Below are positions 52,291 to 61,219 of a stretch of DNA of 64,000 nt, piece after piece. The notes beneath the pieces are model-generated. The model did no database searches. It was not told the origin of the DNA and worked only from the letters and a program-made list of their open reading frames with translations. The position numbers were made by a program, and so were the translations under genes. Source of the DNA: Firmicutes bacterium UBA2598 (GTDB lineage Bacteria; Bacillota; PH28-bin88); contig DDKM01000103.1 in NCBI GenBank assembly GCA_002339345.1, positions 1 through 64,000 on the forward strand. The letters are read 5' to 3'. Each line of letters opens with the position of its first letter. The stretch's first letter is position 1.

Positions 52291-53613
52291 TTACCTGCTG
52301 GAAGGGGGAGGCACCGGGCGGACCACCACCCTGGTACCTTCCACCTTGACCACCCGTACCTGGATGCCTGGCAGGACATAGCTGCCATCGGTCACCACAT
52401 CCAAACGTTCGCCATTCGCCATTTCCACCGCTCCCGCAGGGCGCAAGGGTGTGATGGTGACACCGGTTTCGCCCAGATAGGCCGCCAGGGAAGGCACCGG
52501 TGCCGTATACCCCTGGTCCTTCTGCTGCTTGGCATTCAGCACCAGCCGGCGCCATACCCTTCTGGTGGGCAGTAATTTGATGCTAATTGCCACCAGTACA
52601 ATGGTTCCCAGCAGGGCGATGACCAGGGAGATGACCGCCTGCTCCGTAGAGGGAGCCGCCAGTACGATACTGATCACCATGGCCAGCACTCCGCCGAAAC
52701 CGGCCAGGCCAAAGCCGGGGAGAACGAAGGCTTCCACCACCAGCAGCAGGAGTCCCAACAGGAACAACAGCAGTGCCTCCCAGCCGGTAAGCCCTGCCAC
52801 CATGTGACCGGCAAAATATACAGCCAGGGCCATCACCCCGATGGTGCCGGGAACTCCAAAACCGACGGTAAAAAGCTCCATCAGGAGGCCGGCGAACCCG
52901 ATGGTCAATAAAATGGGGCTGACATAGGGATTGGTCACCCACCGGGCCACCGTTTCTGCGGTACTGGGAGTGAGTTCCACCAATCTGGCGTCCTGCAGCC
53001 CGTGATAGGCCAAAACCTGCTCCCTAGTCTGCAATTGCTGGTCAGCAATGTTATGTTCCAAGGCCTGCTGGCTGGTCAGGGTTAACAGCTTTCCTGCCGC
53101 TACCAGGCCGGGGATTTCCAAATCGGCGTCCGCCATGGCCGCAGCCACCACGGGGTCCCTCCCCCGGGCTTCAGCTGCTGCGGAGAGCTGCCGTGACCAG
53201 TAGGAAACGATCTTTTCATCCGCCTTCTGGGTACCAAAGCGCGGTTCCGCCGCACCGATGGTGCTGCCGGGCGTCATCACCAGATCATGGGAAATCAGGG
53301 CAATCAGCGCCCCGGCGGAAATGGCCCCCCCGTGCACAAAGGCGGTGGTGGGGGTTGTGGCATTGTTGATGGTGTCCCTGATGTCAGTGGCTGCTTTGAT
53401 CAGCCCGCCCGGAGTGTCAATCTCCAGTATTACCCTTTTTGCGCCAACGGCATCCGCTTCCCGATAGGCCCGCTCCAAAAACCGGGCAAGTCCCCCGTCG
53501 ATGGTATTTTTCACTGGCAGGACGTAAACAACACCATCCGCTACCGCGGCAACCTGGCCTGTCAGCCAGAACATGAGCAGCCCAAGCACCATGATCAACC
53601 TCTTGGCTGCCAT
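52291..53613 (-). CDS. NfeD-family membrane serine protease (long form)
   Basis: A protein of 440 residues. A signal peptide is followed by a ClpP-like domain (about residues 30-210) with GGAISAGALIA carrying the likely nucleophile Ser, GSTIGAAEP, then four to five membrane helices (215-370) and a C-terminal OB-fold (YLGETGVTITPLRPAG...). Long NfeD proteins cooperate with flotillins. ATG at 53613 has GAGG eight bases upstream. Confidence 0.92.
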   Translation of the reverse strand: MAAKRLIMVLGLLMFWLTGQVAAVADGVVYVLPVKNTIDGGLARFLERAYREADAVGAKRVILEIDTPGGLIKAATDIRDTINNATTPTTAFVHGGAISAGALIALISHDLVMTPGSTIGAAEPRFGTQKADEKIVSYWSRQLSAAAEARGRDPVVAAAMADADLEIPGLVAAGKLLTLTSQQALEHNIADQQLQTREQVLAYHGLQDARLVELTPSTAETVARWVTNPYVSPILLTIGFAGLLMELFTVGFGVPGTIGVMALAVYFAGHMVAGLTGWEALLLFLLGLLLLVVEAFVLPGFGLAGFGGVLAMVISIVLAAPSTEQAVISLVIALLGTIVLVAISIKLLPTRRVWRRLVLNAKQQKDQGYTAPVPSLAAYLGETGVTITPLRPAGAVEMANGERLDVVTDGSYVLPGIQVRVVKVEGTRVVVRPVPPPSSR

Positions 53614-53683
53614 CGGATCCACCTCACTCAACAACAAATTATCTCCAGCTCATGATTTACCTAGTAAATACCCAGTCCAAAAG

Positions 53684-53713
53684 GCAATAGTCTGGTCAGC
53701 ACCAGACTATTGC
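53684..53713 (-). terminator. Terminator after rpsU
   Basis: GCAATAGTCTGGT and ACCAGACTATTGC with a four-base loop; TTTT follows on the minus strand. A perfect 13-pair stem. Confidence 0.85.
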
Positions 53714-53725
53714 ATCGAAATAAGC

Positions 53726-53902
53726 TTAATTCCATTTGCGTTTCCGTGCCGCTTCGGATTTCTTCTTCCGTCTGACACTGGGCTTATCATAATGCTCTCG
53801 TTTACGAACCTCAGATAAGACGCCGGCCTTCTGGCAGGAACGCTTGAAACGCCTTAATGCGGCGTCCAGCGTTTCGTTTTTGCCAACTCTAACTTCACTC
53901 AA
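53726..53902 (-). CDS. rpsU: Ribosomal protein S21
   Basis: A 58-residue basic small-subunit protein. SEVRVGKNETLDAALRRFKR and the basic tail RRKKKSEAARKRKWN are the full family pattern. TTG at 53902 has GGGAGG about ten bases upstream and gives the normal length; the frame extends upstream without an SD. Monocistronic-looking, with its own terminator. Confidence 0.95.
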   Translation of the reverse strand: MSEVRVGKNETLDAALRRFKRSCQKAGVLSEVRKREHYDKPSVRRKKKSEAARKRKWN

Positions 53903-54036
53903 ACCCCATCTCCCTCCCTCCGACCGACCATGAGGCCAAACTGCTGTGAATAAGGTTGTGAATGGAACTAAATCGAACTGTTGTAACCATAGATACACAT
54001 TTTAGATTATACTATAGCCCCCTATGAGCGTCAACC

Positions 54037-54375
54037 CTAAGCCATCCCCCGCAAGGGGCGCCCCCCGATCAAGTGGAAATGGAGGTGGTAAACCATTTGC
54101 CCGCCATCCGCCTTGCAGTTGTTTAGAACCCGGAAACCGCTGTCCGCCACACCCAGCTCCGTAGCCAGCTTAACCGCAACCAGGTGCAAGTGGCCGATGG
54201 TACCGGCGTCTTCTGCGGTAATGGCGGTCAGATCGGGGATGTGTTTTTTCGGAATCAGCAGGACATGGACGGGGGCCACTGGATTGATGTCATGAAAGGC
54301 CATGACCCTTTCATCCTCGTATACAATTTTGGCGGGAATTTCCCGGGCAGCAATTTTACAGAAAATACACTCCAT
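54037..54375 (-). CDS. HIT-family nucleotide-binding hydrolase
   Basis: A 112-residue histidine-triad protein of the Hint/PKCI branch (purine phosphoramidase). N-terminal CIFCKIAAREIPAKIVYEDE and the triad HLHFHLIGG are intact. ATG at 54375 (MECIFC) has AAAGGG eight bases upstream; the start at 54384 is possible. It follows mtaB by 15 bases. Confidence 0.93.
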   Translation of the reverse strand: MECIFCKIAAREIPAKIVYEDERVMAFHDINPVAPVHVLLIPKKHIPDLTAITAEDAGTIGHLHLVAVKLATELGVADSGFRVLNNCKADGGQMVYHLHFHLIGGRPLRGMA

Positions 54376-54390
54376 TTCCTTCACCCTTTC

Positions 54391-55710
54391 CTATGATTTG
54401 GACCGGACAGGCGTTCCCAACACCTGCCCTCCCTTGACCTCTTCCAGCACCACCGGCACCAATTGACCCTTACAATCATGGGCTGATGGAAAAACCACCC
54501 TGAGATAATTGGCGGTATGTCCCTCCCAGTACCCGGCCATGTCGCCAGCCGGTTGTTCCACCAGCACATCCATCACCCGTTTGAGGTAACGGTTAGCATA
54601 ACTCTCGGCCAGGTGGCCCGCCAGTTCAATCAGTTCCTTGCTTCTCCGCTCCTTCACCCCATGGGGAACCTGATCCGGAAAACCGGCAGCGGGGGTTCCG
54701 GCCCTGGGGGAATACTTGAAAACATGGATACCGCCAAAACCTACCTCCCTGGCCAGCGCCACGGTGTTGGCAAACTGCTCCTCCGTTTCACCGGGGAAAC
54801 CGACGATTATGTCGGTGGTGATGTTCAAGTCCGGCTGTCTGGATCGCAAGTGCTCCACCACCCGGCGGTATTCTCCCACATCATACCTGCGCCGCATACG
54901 CCGCAGCACCTGATCATCGCCACTCTGCAGAGGGATGTGCAAATGGGGACACACCACCGGTGAGGAAGTCAGGACATCCACCAGGGCAGGTGTGAATTCA
55001 TTGGGGTCCAGGGAACTGACCCGTAGCCGGATCAAACCATCCACTTGTACCAGCTCTTTGATCAGATCCGCCAGATGCACATCCCCCGGCAAGTCCAGGC
55101 CGTAGGAACCAAGGTGGACACCCGTCAGCACCACTTCACGGTACCCGGATGCAACCAGCCGCTCCACCTCCTGCAGGGCACTTTCCAGCCCCCTGCTGCG
55201 CAGGTGACCTCTAGCCATGGGCACGATGCAGTAACTACAAAACTGCCGGCAACCTTCCTGGATTTTCAGAAAAGCCCGTACCCGGCTGCCTTCTCCCGCA
55301 GGCAGCTCTTCAAACTCCGGCCGGGTACCCAGGGGCTGCACAAAGTTGACCGGCTCCCTGGTCCTGGCAACCTGTTCCACCAGTGCCACCAGTTTGCTGC
55401 GCTGCTGAGTACCTACCACAACGTCCACCCCGGGAATGGCAAAAACCTCATCGGGTGAAACCTGAGCATAACAGCCGGTCACCGCCACCACTCCGTCAGG
55501 GTTTTGCCTGACCGCCCGTCTGATGGCCTGACGGGATTTGGCGTCACTAAGGTGGGTTACGGTACAGGTATGGATGACATATACATCTGCCGGTTCCCGG
55601 AAGTCCACAATCCGGTATCCTGCAGACCGGAAAAGGGTTTTCAGTGAACCCAGTTCTTCCTGGTTAACCTTGCAGCCAAGGGCGTAAAAGGCCGCCCTTT
55701 TTTCCGACAA
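54391..55710 (-). CDS. mtaB: tRNA t6A37 methylthiotransferase MtaB
   Basis: A protein of 439 residues that adds a methylthio group to t6A37 of tRNA. The N-terminal UPF0004 domain has ALGCKVNQEE and further cluster cysteines in HTCTVTH and TGCYAQ; the radical-SAM motif is CRQFCSYCIVPMARG; a TRAM domain closes the protein. The start is uncertain: TTG at 55710 has a G-run nine bases upstream, ATG at 55740 has no SD; both overlap rsmE. Confidence 0.92.
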   Translation of the reverse strand: MSEKRAAFYALGCKVNQEELGSLKTLFRSAGYRIVDFREPADVYVIHTCTVTHLSDAKSRQAIRRAVRQNPDGVVAVTGCYAQVSPDEVFAIPGVDVVVGTQQRSKLVALVEQVARTREPVNFVQPLGTRPEFEELPAGEGSRVRAFLKIQEGCRQFCSYCIVPMARGHLRSRGLESALQEVERLVASGYREVVLTGVHLGSYGLDLPGDVHLADLIKELVQVDGLIRLRVSSLDPNEFTPALVDVLTSSPVVCPHLHIPLQSGDDQVLRRMRRRYDVGEYRRVVEHLRSRQPDLNITTDIIVGFPGETEEQFANTVALAREVGFGGIHVFKYSPRAGTPAAGFPDQVPHGVKERRSKELIELAGHLAESYANRYLKRVMDVLVEQPAGDMAGYWEGHTANYLRVVFPSAHDCKGQLVPVVLEEVKGGQVLGTPVRSKS

Positions 55711-56476
55711 TCCTTTCGCCCCCCAGATCGCCAAGTTCATACATCACCATGACCAGCATGGCCAGCCCGGCGGTTTCCGTCCGCAAAATGCGCGGCCCGA
55801 GACCCACGATGAGTACCCCGTAGGAAGTTGCCGCCTGCACCTCCCCTTCCGTCCAACCGCCCTCCGGCCCAACCAGCAAGGCTATTCCTGGCGGCGGTTT
55901 CTCCGCCAGCCGTCGCAACACCGAACGAATACCCCTGGTCTGTTCACCTTCGTAGGCCATTAATACCGGGTAACCACCAGGCACCTGCCGCAGGGCATCC
56001 ACCAGCGGAGCCGGCTGGCCCACCACAGGCACCACCCCCCGGCCGCATTGTTTGGCAGCCTCTTCCGCCACCCTTTGCCAGCGCGTATGGCGCCGGTCCG
56101 CTCGTTCTGCGTTCAACTGGACCACCGAACGTTCCGCCATAACCGGAACAAGCCAGCCCATACCAAGCTCGGTCCCCTTCTGGATGACCAGTTCCAGCTT
56201 GTCCCCTTTGGGAATACCCTGTAACAGGATCATGGAAAGGGATGGTTCCCCTGTCGCCGGTTGGGCACCGGTAATCTTAAACCGGGCGTTGTCTGTACCA
56301 AAGGAGGTTAATACCGCCTGGTAGGCTATGGCCCCCGGTCCCACGAGAGACACCCGGTCTCCGGGCCGTAGCCTCAGTACCCTTTGCATGTGTTTCACAT
56401 CATCACCGGTGATGGTACATTGTCCCCCCACTTCCAGGGCGGTATGGATAAAAAATGTATGTTTAGCCGCTTTCAT
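55664..56476 (-). CDS. rsmE: 16S rRNA (uracil1498-N3)-methyltransferase RsmE
   Basis: A 270-residue SPOUT methyltransferase. The PUA-like N-terminus (HMQRVLRLRPGDRVSLVGPG), KGDKLELVIQKGTELG and the SAM knot LVGPEGGWTEGEV...LGPRILRTETAGLAML are typical. The C-terminus is about 20 residues longer than usual and overlaps mtaB. ATG ten bases after prmA. Confidence 0.93.
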   Translation of the reverse strand: MKAAKHTFFIHTALEVGGQCTITGDDVKHMQRVLRLRPGDRVSLVGPGAIAYQAVLTSFGTDNARFKITGAQPATGEPSLSMILLQGIPKGDKLELVIQKGTELGMGWLVPVMAERSVVQLNAERADRRHTRWQRVAEEAAKQCGRGVVPVVGQPAPLVDALRQVPGGYPVLMAYEGEQTRGIRSVLRRLAEKPPPGIALLVGPEGGWTEGEVQAATSYGVLIVGLGPRILRTETAGLAMLVMVMYELGDLGGERIVGKKGGLLRPWLQG

Positions 56477-56486
56477 GTTTCGTTAC

Positions 56487-57422
56487 TCATTTCTCCGCCA
56501 TCGCTACCATGGCAGCCCATTCCCCCGAAAGTAGAACGTCCACCAGCACAAACCCCTCATCCAACAGCACCCGCTGCACCTCCAGCAGGCGGTGGCGAAT
56601 AATCCCTGCCGTGATGAACATCCCGCCCGCCCTTAAAAGGCCATAGGCTTGTGGCGCCAGGGTCATAATGACATCCGCCACGATATTGGCCACCACCAGA
56701 TCAGCTTGTTCCGTCAAGCCGGCCATCAGGTCCGCTTGCCGCACCTCCACACGGTCCTGCAGGTGGTTCTTGGCCACATTGTCACCGGCGATCTTCACCG
56801 CCAGGGGATCCACATCCACCGCCACCACCCTCTCCGCTCCCAGTAGGGCTGCGGCAATGGCCAGAACACCTGATCCGGTACCCACATCGTAAACCATGGA
56901 GCCAGGTTCCAGGTTTTTCTCCAACAACTTGATACAGGCTGCGGTGGTGGGGTGGTTGCCTGTGCCAAAGGCCATGCCGGGATCCAGCCGGATTACTACC
57001 TCGTCCTGCCCTGCTTGGTATTCTTCCCAGGTAGGGCATACCACAACCCTGTTACCAATGAGTTGTGGGTGAAAGTGGGCCTTCCACGCCGTTGCCCAGT
57101 CCTCCTCACAGACCTCGCACAGGGTGACATCAAGGGGATGGCCGGGGAAATGGTTTGCCAGTTCATTCAGTTTCGCCCGAAAACAATCCAACCTTTCCGC
57201 CAGGTCGGCATCCACCGGCAGGTAAGCCTTCACCACCACGTTCTCCGCCTCCAGCAACTCCGGTGACAAATCATAGGCATCCCACTTAGCCTCAGAAAGG
57301 TAGCGGGCAATATCCCCCGGGTCCTGGATCACCACACCTGCAGCACCGGTCTGGTAAAAGGACTCCGCTACCGCCTCAGCAGCCTCCGGTGAGGTAGCTA
57401 CGGCTATTTCCTGCCATTTCAT
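56487..57422 (-). CDS. prmA: Ribosomal protein L11 methyltransferase PrmA
   Basis: A 311-residue SAM methyltransferase. RLDPGMAFGTGNHPTT and YDVGTGSGVLAIAAALLGA are the SAM and substrate motifs, and the N-terminal L11-recognition domain begins WQEIAVATSPEAAEAVAE. ATG with AGGAG nine bases upstream. It follows dnaJ by 12 bases, the common Firmicutes arrangement. Confidence 0.95.
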   Translation of the reverse strand: MKWQEIAVATSPEAAEAVAESFYQTGAAGVVIQDPGDIARYLSEAKWDAYDLSPELLEAENVVVKAYLPVDADLAERLDCFRAKLNELANHFPGHPLDVTLCEVCEEDWATAWKAHFHPQLIGNRVVVCPTWEEYQAGQDEVVIRLDPGMAFGTGNHPTTAACIKLLEKNLEPGSMVYDVGTGSGVLAIAAALLGAERVVAVDVDPLAVKIAGDNVAKNHLQDRVEVRQADLMAGLTEQADLVVANIVADVIMTLAPQAYGLLRAGGMFITAGIIRHRLLEVQRVLLDEGFVLVDVLLSGEWAAMVAMAEK

Positions 57423-57434
57423 AAAAACCCACTC

Positions 57435-58553
57435 CTAACCCATAAAGGCATCCTTCATTTTTTCGAAAAAACCCTTTTCCCCGGCCCGGTTCTCCTGGGA
57501 AAGGGATCGCTCCAATTCCCGCAACAGTTCCTTCTGCCTTTCGGACAGGTTGGTGGGTGTAATCACCATGATGCGAACATGATGGTCTCCGCGGCCATAA
57601 CCCCGGAGCCGCGGGATACCCTTATTTTTTAAACGAAAACTGGTGCCGGACTGGGTTCCTTCTGGAATCTTGACCTTCACGTGGCCATCTAGTGTTGGTA
57701 CCTGCAATTCCGCTCCCAAGGCCGCCTGGGTAAAGGAAACAGAATGATCGCTCAACACGTCGAAATCCCGCCGCCGGAACAAGGGATGTGGACGCACACT
57801 GATGTCCACATAGAGATCACCCGGCGGTCCGCCCAGCGTCCCCGGTTCACCCTCACCGCTAATGCGTAACCGCGACCCGGTATCCACCCCGGCGGGAACC
57901 CGTACATGGATTTTCCGCTCCCGCCGCACGGCACCACGGCCGCGGCACTCCTTACAAGGGGTGTTGATCACCTTCCCGCTGCCGTGGCACTGACTACAGG
58001 TGCGAACCGTCTGAAAACGGCCCAAGGGTGTGGCCTGGGTGACCTTGATCTGCCCGGTGCCATGGCAAGCGGGGCACCGGGAGGGATGGGTGCCTGGTTC
58101 GGCACCTGATCCCTGACAGGCCGGGCACTCCTCTTGCCTGGTAACCTGTACATCCCTTTCCACCCCAAAGGCAGCTTCTTCAAAGCTGATGTCCAGATCC
58201 AACTGCAGGTCCGCCCCCTTGCGTGGACCACGCTGGGTGCCGCCAAAACCGCCACCGAAAAACATTTCGAAAATGTCACCAAAACCGCCGAACCCGCCCT
58301 GGAAATCACCTTGGCCAAACCCGCCGGGATCCGTGCCCGCATGGCCAAATTGATCGTAGCGGGCTCGTTTTTCCGGGTCACTGAGCACCTCGTAGGCTTC
58401 GTTGATTTCCTTGAAACGCTCCTCGGCTTCCTTGTTGCCTGGGTTAACATCCGGGTGATATTTGCGGGCCAGTTGCCGGTAAGCCTTTTTAAGATCATTC
58501 TCGGTAGCCTCCCGGCCTACCCCAAGCACTTCATAGTAGTCCCTTTTTGCCAA
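57435..58553 (-). CDS. dnaJ: Chaperone protein DnaJ
   Basis: A 372-residue DnaK cochaperone. J-domain with HPD in RKYHPDVN, a Gly/Phe-rich region (FGQGDFQGGFGGFGDIFE), four CxxCxGxG zinc repeats (CPACQGSGAE, CPACHGTGQ, CSQCHGSGK, CKECRGRGA) and the C-terminal substrate domain. TTG at 58553 with GGGGAAGG eight bases upstream gives the family start (AKRDYYEVLGV). Confidence 0.96.
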   Translation of the reverse strand: MAKRDYYEVLGVGREATENDLKKAYRQLARKYHPDVNPGNKEAEERFKEINEAYEVLSDPEKRARYDQFGHAGTDPGGFGQGDFQGGFGGFGDIFEMFFGGGFGGTQRGPRKGADLQLDLDISFEEAAFGVERDVQVTRQEECPACQGSGAEPGTHPSRCPACHGTGQIKVTQATPLGRFQTVRTCSQCHGSGKVINTPCKECRGRGAVRRERKIHVRVPAGVDTGSRLRISGEGEPGTLGGPPGDLYVDISVRPHPLFRRRDFDVLSDHSVSFTQAALGAELQVPTLDGHVKVKIPEGTQSGTSFRLKNKGIPRLRGYGRGDHHVRIMVITPTNLSERQKELLRELERSLSQENRAGEKGFFEKMKDAFMG

Positions 58554-58625
58554 AGGAGTCACCTTCCCCGATGGATTTCTGGCCGGAATCTCCATTGTTG
58601 ATCATATGCACATTTATACCAAAGG

Positions 58626-58655
58626 CAGACAGGGAGCCCCTGGCTCCCCCGTCTG
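58626..58655 (-). terminator. Hairpin between dnaK and dnaJ
   Basis: CAGAC-GGAGCC and GGCTCC-GTCTG with a three-base loop and small internal mismatches; CCTTTGG follows on the minus strand. It may partly end transcription after dnaK or shape the dnaK/dnaJ ratio. Confidence 0.5.
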
Positions 58656-58676
58656 TTTCCTCAACAACCCAAAAGG

Positions 58677-60509
58677 CTATTTTTTGTCATCATTCATGAC
58701 TTCGTACTCGGCATCCACGACCTTATCCCCACCTGCTGCCTGGCCGGTCCCCCCTGCCTGGGGGTTGGCCTGCGCACCGGCCTGCTGATAAGCCTTGGTG
58801 GTGATGGTGTAGAGGGCCTGGGACAGTGCTTCCGCTTTTTGTTTGATGGCCTCCAGATCGTTGCCGGCCAGGGCGTTTTGTAAATCCTTCTTCGCCGCTT
58901 CTGCCCTGTCCTTATCGGCAGGTTCGATTTTTCCTTCCAGGTCCTTTAATGTGCGATCCGTCTGGTACACAAGGGAATCCGCCTGGTTTCTGGTTTCTAC
59001 TTCCTCCTTGCGTTTCCTGTCTTGCTCGGCAAAGGCTTCGGCATCCTTGATCATCCGCTGGATCTCGCTTTCCGACAGGCCGCTGGAGGCGGTGATGGTG
59101 ATGGCTTGATGTTTGCCTGTAGCAAGATCCTTTGCCGACACATGGACAATGCCATTGGCATCAATATCAAATTTGACCTCGATTTGGGGGATACCCCGCG
59201 GCGCAGGCGCAATACCCGTTAACTGGAAGCGGCCCAGGGTCTTGTTATCGGCAGCCATCTGCCGCTCACCTTGCAAGACATGAATTTCCACCATTGTCTG
59301 GTTATCGGCGGCGGTGGAGAAAATCTGGCTCTTGGAGGTCGGGATGGTGGTATTCCGCTCAATGAGCCTGGTAAATACACCACCCAGTGTCTCAATGCCA
59401 AGGGACAGGGGCGTTACATCCAGCAGCAACACATCCTTGACTTCACCGGCCAGTACTCCCGCCTGGATGGCGGCACCCAAGGCCACACACTCATCGGGGT
59501 TGATGCCCTTATGGGGTTCCTTACCGGTCAACCTTTTTACCGTCTGCTGCACCAGGGGAATCCGGGTGGAACCACCCACCAGGATCACCTTGTCGATATC
59601 CTCCGGCTTCAAACCGGCGTCCGCCAGGGCCTGGCGGGTTGGCCCCTCGGTTTTTTCCACCAGATCGGCAATCAGTTCCTCAAATCTGGCCCTGGTCAGG
59701 GTCAAATCAAGGTGTTGGGGTCCATCCTCGGTGGCTGTGATGAAGGGTAGGTTGATGTTGCTCTGGGTTACACTGGAAAGTTCATGTTTGGCCTTTTCCG
59801 CCGCTTCCTTTAAGCGCTGCATGGCCACCTTGTCCTTGGTCAGATCCACACCAGTTGATTTCTTAAACTCAGCCGCCAGCCAGTGCATGATGCGCTCATC
59901 GAAGTCATCTCCGCCCAACCGGTTGTTGCCGCTGGTGGCTTTGACCTCAAATACCCCGTCACCTAGCTCCAGGATGGATACGTCAAAGGTGCCGCCACCC
60001 AGGTCATAGACCAGAATGGTGTGATCTTCACCCTTATCCAAACCGTAGGAGAGGGCAGCTGCGGTAGGTTCATTGATGATGCGCAATACCTCCAGGCCGG
60101 CAATTTTGCCGGCGTCCTTGGTGGCCTGGCGCTGGCTATCGGTGAAATATGCGGGTACGGTGATTACCGCCTGGGTGACCGGCTCACCCAGGTAAGCCTC
60201 GGCATCCGTCTTCAGCTTTTGCAAAATCATGGCGGAAATTTCCGGCGGTGTATAGGCTTTATCGTCAATCCTGACCCGGTGATCCGTCCCCATATGTCTT
60301 TTGATCGATGCAATGGTGCGATCGGGGTTGGTGATAGCCTGTCTCTTGGCCACCTGTCCCACCAACCGCTCGCCGTTTTTGGTAAAGGCCACCACCGAAG
60401 GAGTGGTACGGTTTCCCTCGGCATTGGGAATGACCACCGCTTCCCCTCCCTCCATTACCGCTACACAGGAGTTGGTGGTACCCAAATCTATGCCAATTAC
60501 CTTACCCAT
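58677..60509 (-). CDS. dnaK: Chaperone protein DnaK (Hsp70)
   Basis: A 610-residue Hsp70. IGIDLGTTNSCVAVMEGG, IINEPTAAALSYGLDKG, YDLGGGTFDVSIL and VGGSTRIPLVQ mark the ATPase; the substrate domain and helical lid follow, ending in VVDAEYEVMNDDKK with the usual Gly/Ala/Gln-rich stretch (AYQQAGAQANPQAGGTGQAAGG, in parts). ATG start. Third chaperone gene in the heat-shock operon. Confidence 0.98.
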   Translation of the reverse strand: MGKVIGIDLGTTNSCVAVMEGGEAVVIPNAEGNRTTPSVVAFTKNGERLVGQVAKRQAITNPDRTIASIKRHMGTDHRVRIDDKAYTPPEISAMILQKLKTDAEAYLGEPVTQAVITVPAYFTDSQRQATKDAGKIAGLEVLRIINEPTAAALSYGLDKGEDHTILVYDLGGGTFDVSILELGDGVFEVKATSGNNRLGGDDFDERIMHWLAAEFKKSTGVDLTKDKVAMQRLKEAAEKAKHELSSVTQSNINLPFITATEDGPQHLDLTLTRARFEELIADLVEKTEGPTRQALADAGLKPEDIDKVILVGGSTRIPLVQQTVKRLTGKEPHKGINPDECVALGAAIQAGVLAGEVKDVLLLDVTPLSLGIETLGGVFTRLIERNTTIPTSKSQIFSTAADNQTMVEIHVLQGERQMAADNKTLGRFQLTGIAPAPRGIPQIEVKFDIDANGIVHVSAKDLATGKHQAITITASSGLSESEIQRMIKDAEAFAEQDRKRKEEVETRNQADSLVYQTDRTLKDLEGKIEPADKDRAEAAKKDLQNALAGNDLEAIKQKAEALSQALYTITTKAYQQAGAQANPQAGGTGQAAGGDKVVDAEYEVMNDDKK

Positions 60510-60548
60510 ACTTTAATACCCCCTAAAAGATTTTTGCCGTACAATTTG

Positions 60549-61196
60549 TCACCGGGCGACCTTGACCAGTGATGGCCTGATCACCCTGTCACGCAAGCGG
60601 TAACCCTTCTGTAAATCTTCCACCACAGTATTTTCTTCCACCCCTTCTACTTCCACCTGCATTACCGCATGGTGCTGCACAGGATCAAAGGGGTGTCCAA
60701 CTGACTGGATTTCTGCCAGTCCCCGCCTGGACAGGCTATCCTTCATCTGGCGGCAGATCATGCTGACCCCCTCCAGATAAGCATTAACATCCCCTCCCGC
60801 CGGCGCCGCCACCGCCCGTTCCAGGTTATCAAGCACCGGTAGCAGGTCTTTCATCAGATCCTCGTTAGCATACATCACCAGTTCTTCCTGCTCCCGGCGT
60901 ACCCGGCGGCGGTAGTTCTCAAAGTCCGCCTGCAGCCGCTGCAGCCGCTGAAACAAGTCCTGGCACTCCGCCTCCTTGGCGGCCAGCATTGCTCTATACT
61001 CCTCAATGGTAGCCGGCTGTTCCGGTTCATCCCCCGGCTCGCCTGGCTGCTGTCCGGCCTGCTCCGACTGTTGCACCTGCTGTTCCGGGGATCCTTCTGC
61101 CTGCACCACCTGTTCTTCCACTCCTTGGGGATTTGGTGCGTTGTTTTCATCCTCAGCCAGTTTTCCGGCCGGCCGTTCCGCTAATCCCTCCGTCAC
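60549..61196 (-). CDS. grpE: Nucleotide exchange factor GrpE
   Basis: A 215-residue cochaperone. An acidic, Gln/Pro-rich N-terminus (residues 1-60), a long coiled coil (LQRLQADFENYRRRV), and the beta domain VGHPFDPVQHHAVMQVE...GYRLRDRVIRPSLVKV. The start is uncertain: GTG at 61196 has GAGG nine bases upstream, ATG at 61202 only three. Confidence 0.95.
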   Translation of the reverse strand: MTEGLAERPAGKLAEDENNAPNPQGVEEQVVQAEGSPEQQVQQSEQAGQQPGEPGDEPEQPATIEEYRAMLAAKEAECQDLFQRLQRLQADFENYRRRVRREQEELVMYANEDLMKDLLPVLDNLERAVAAPAGGDVNAYLEGVSMICRQMKDSLSRRGLAEIQSVGHPFDPVQHHAVMQVEVEGVEENTVVEDLQKGYRLRDRVIRPSLVKVAR

Positions 61197-61219
61197 GTCC
61201 ATCCACCTCACTGATCCAT

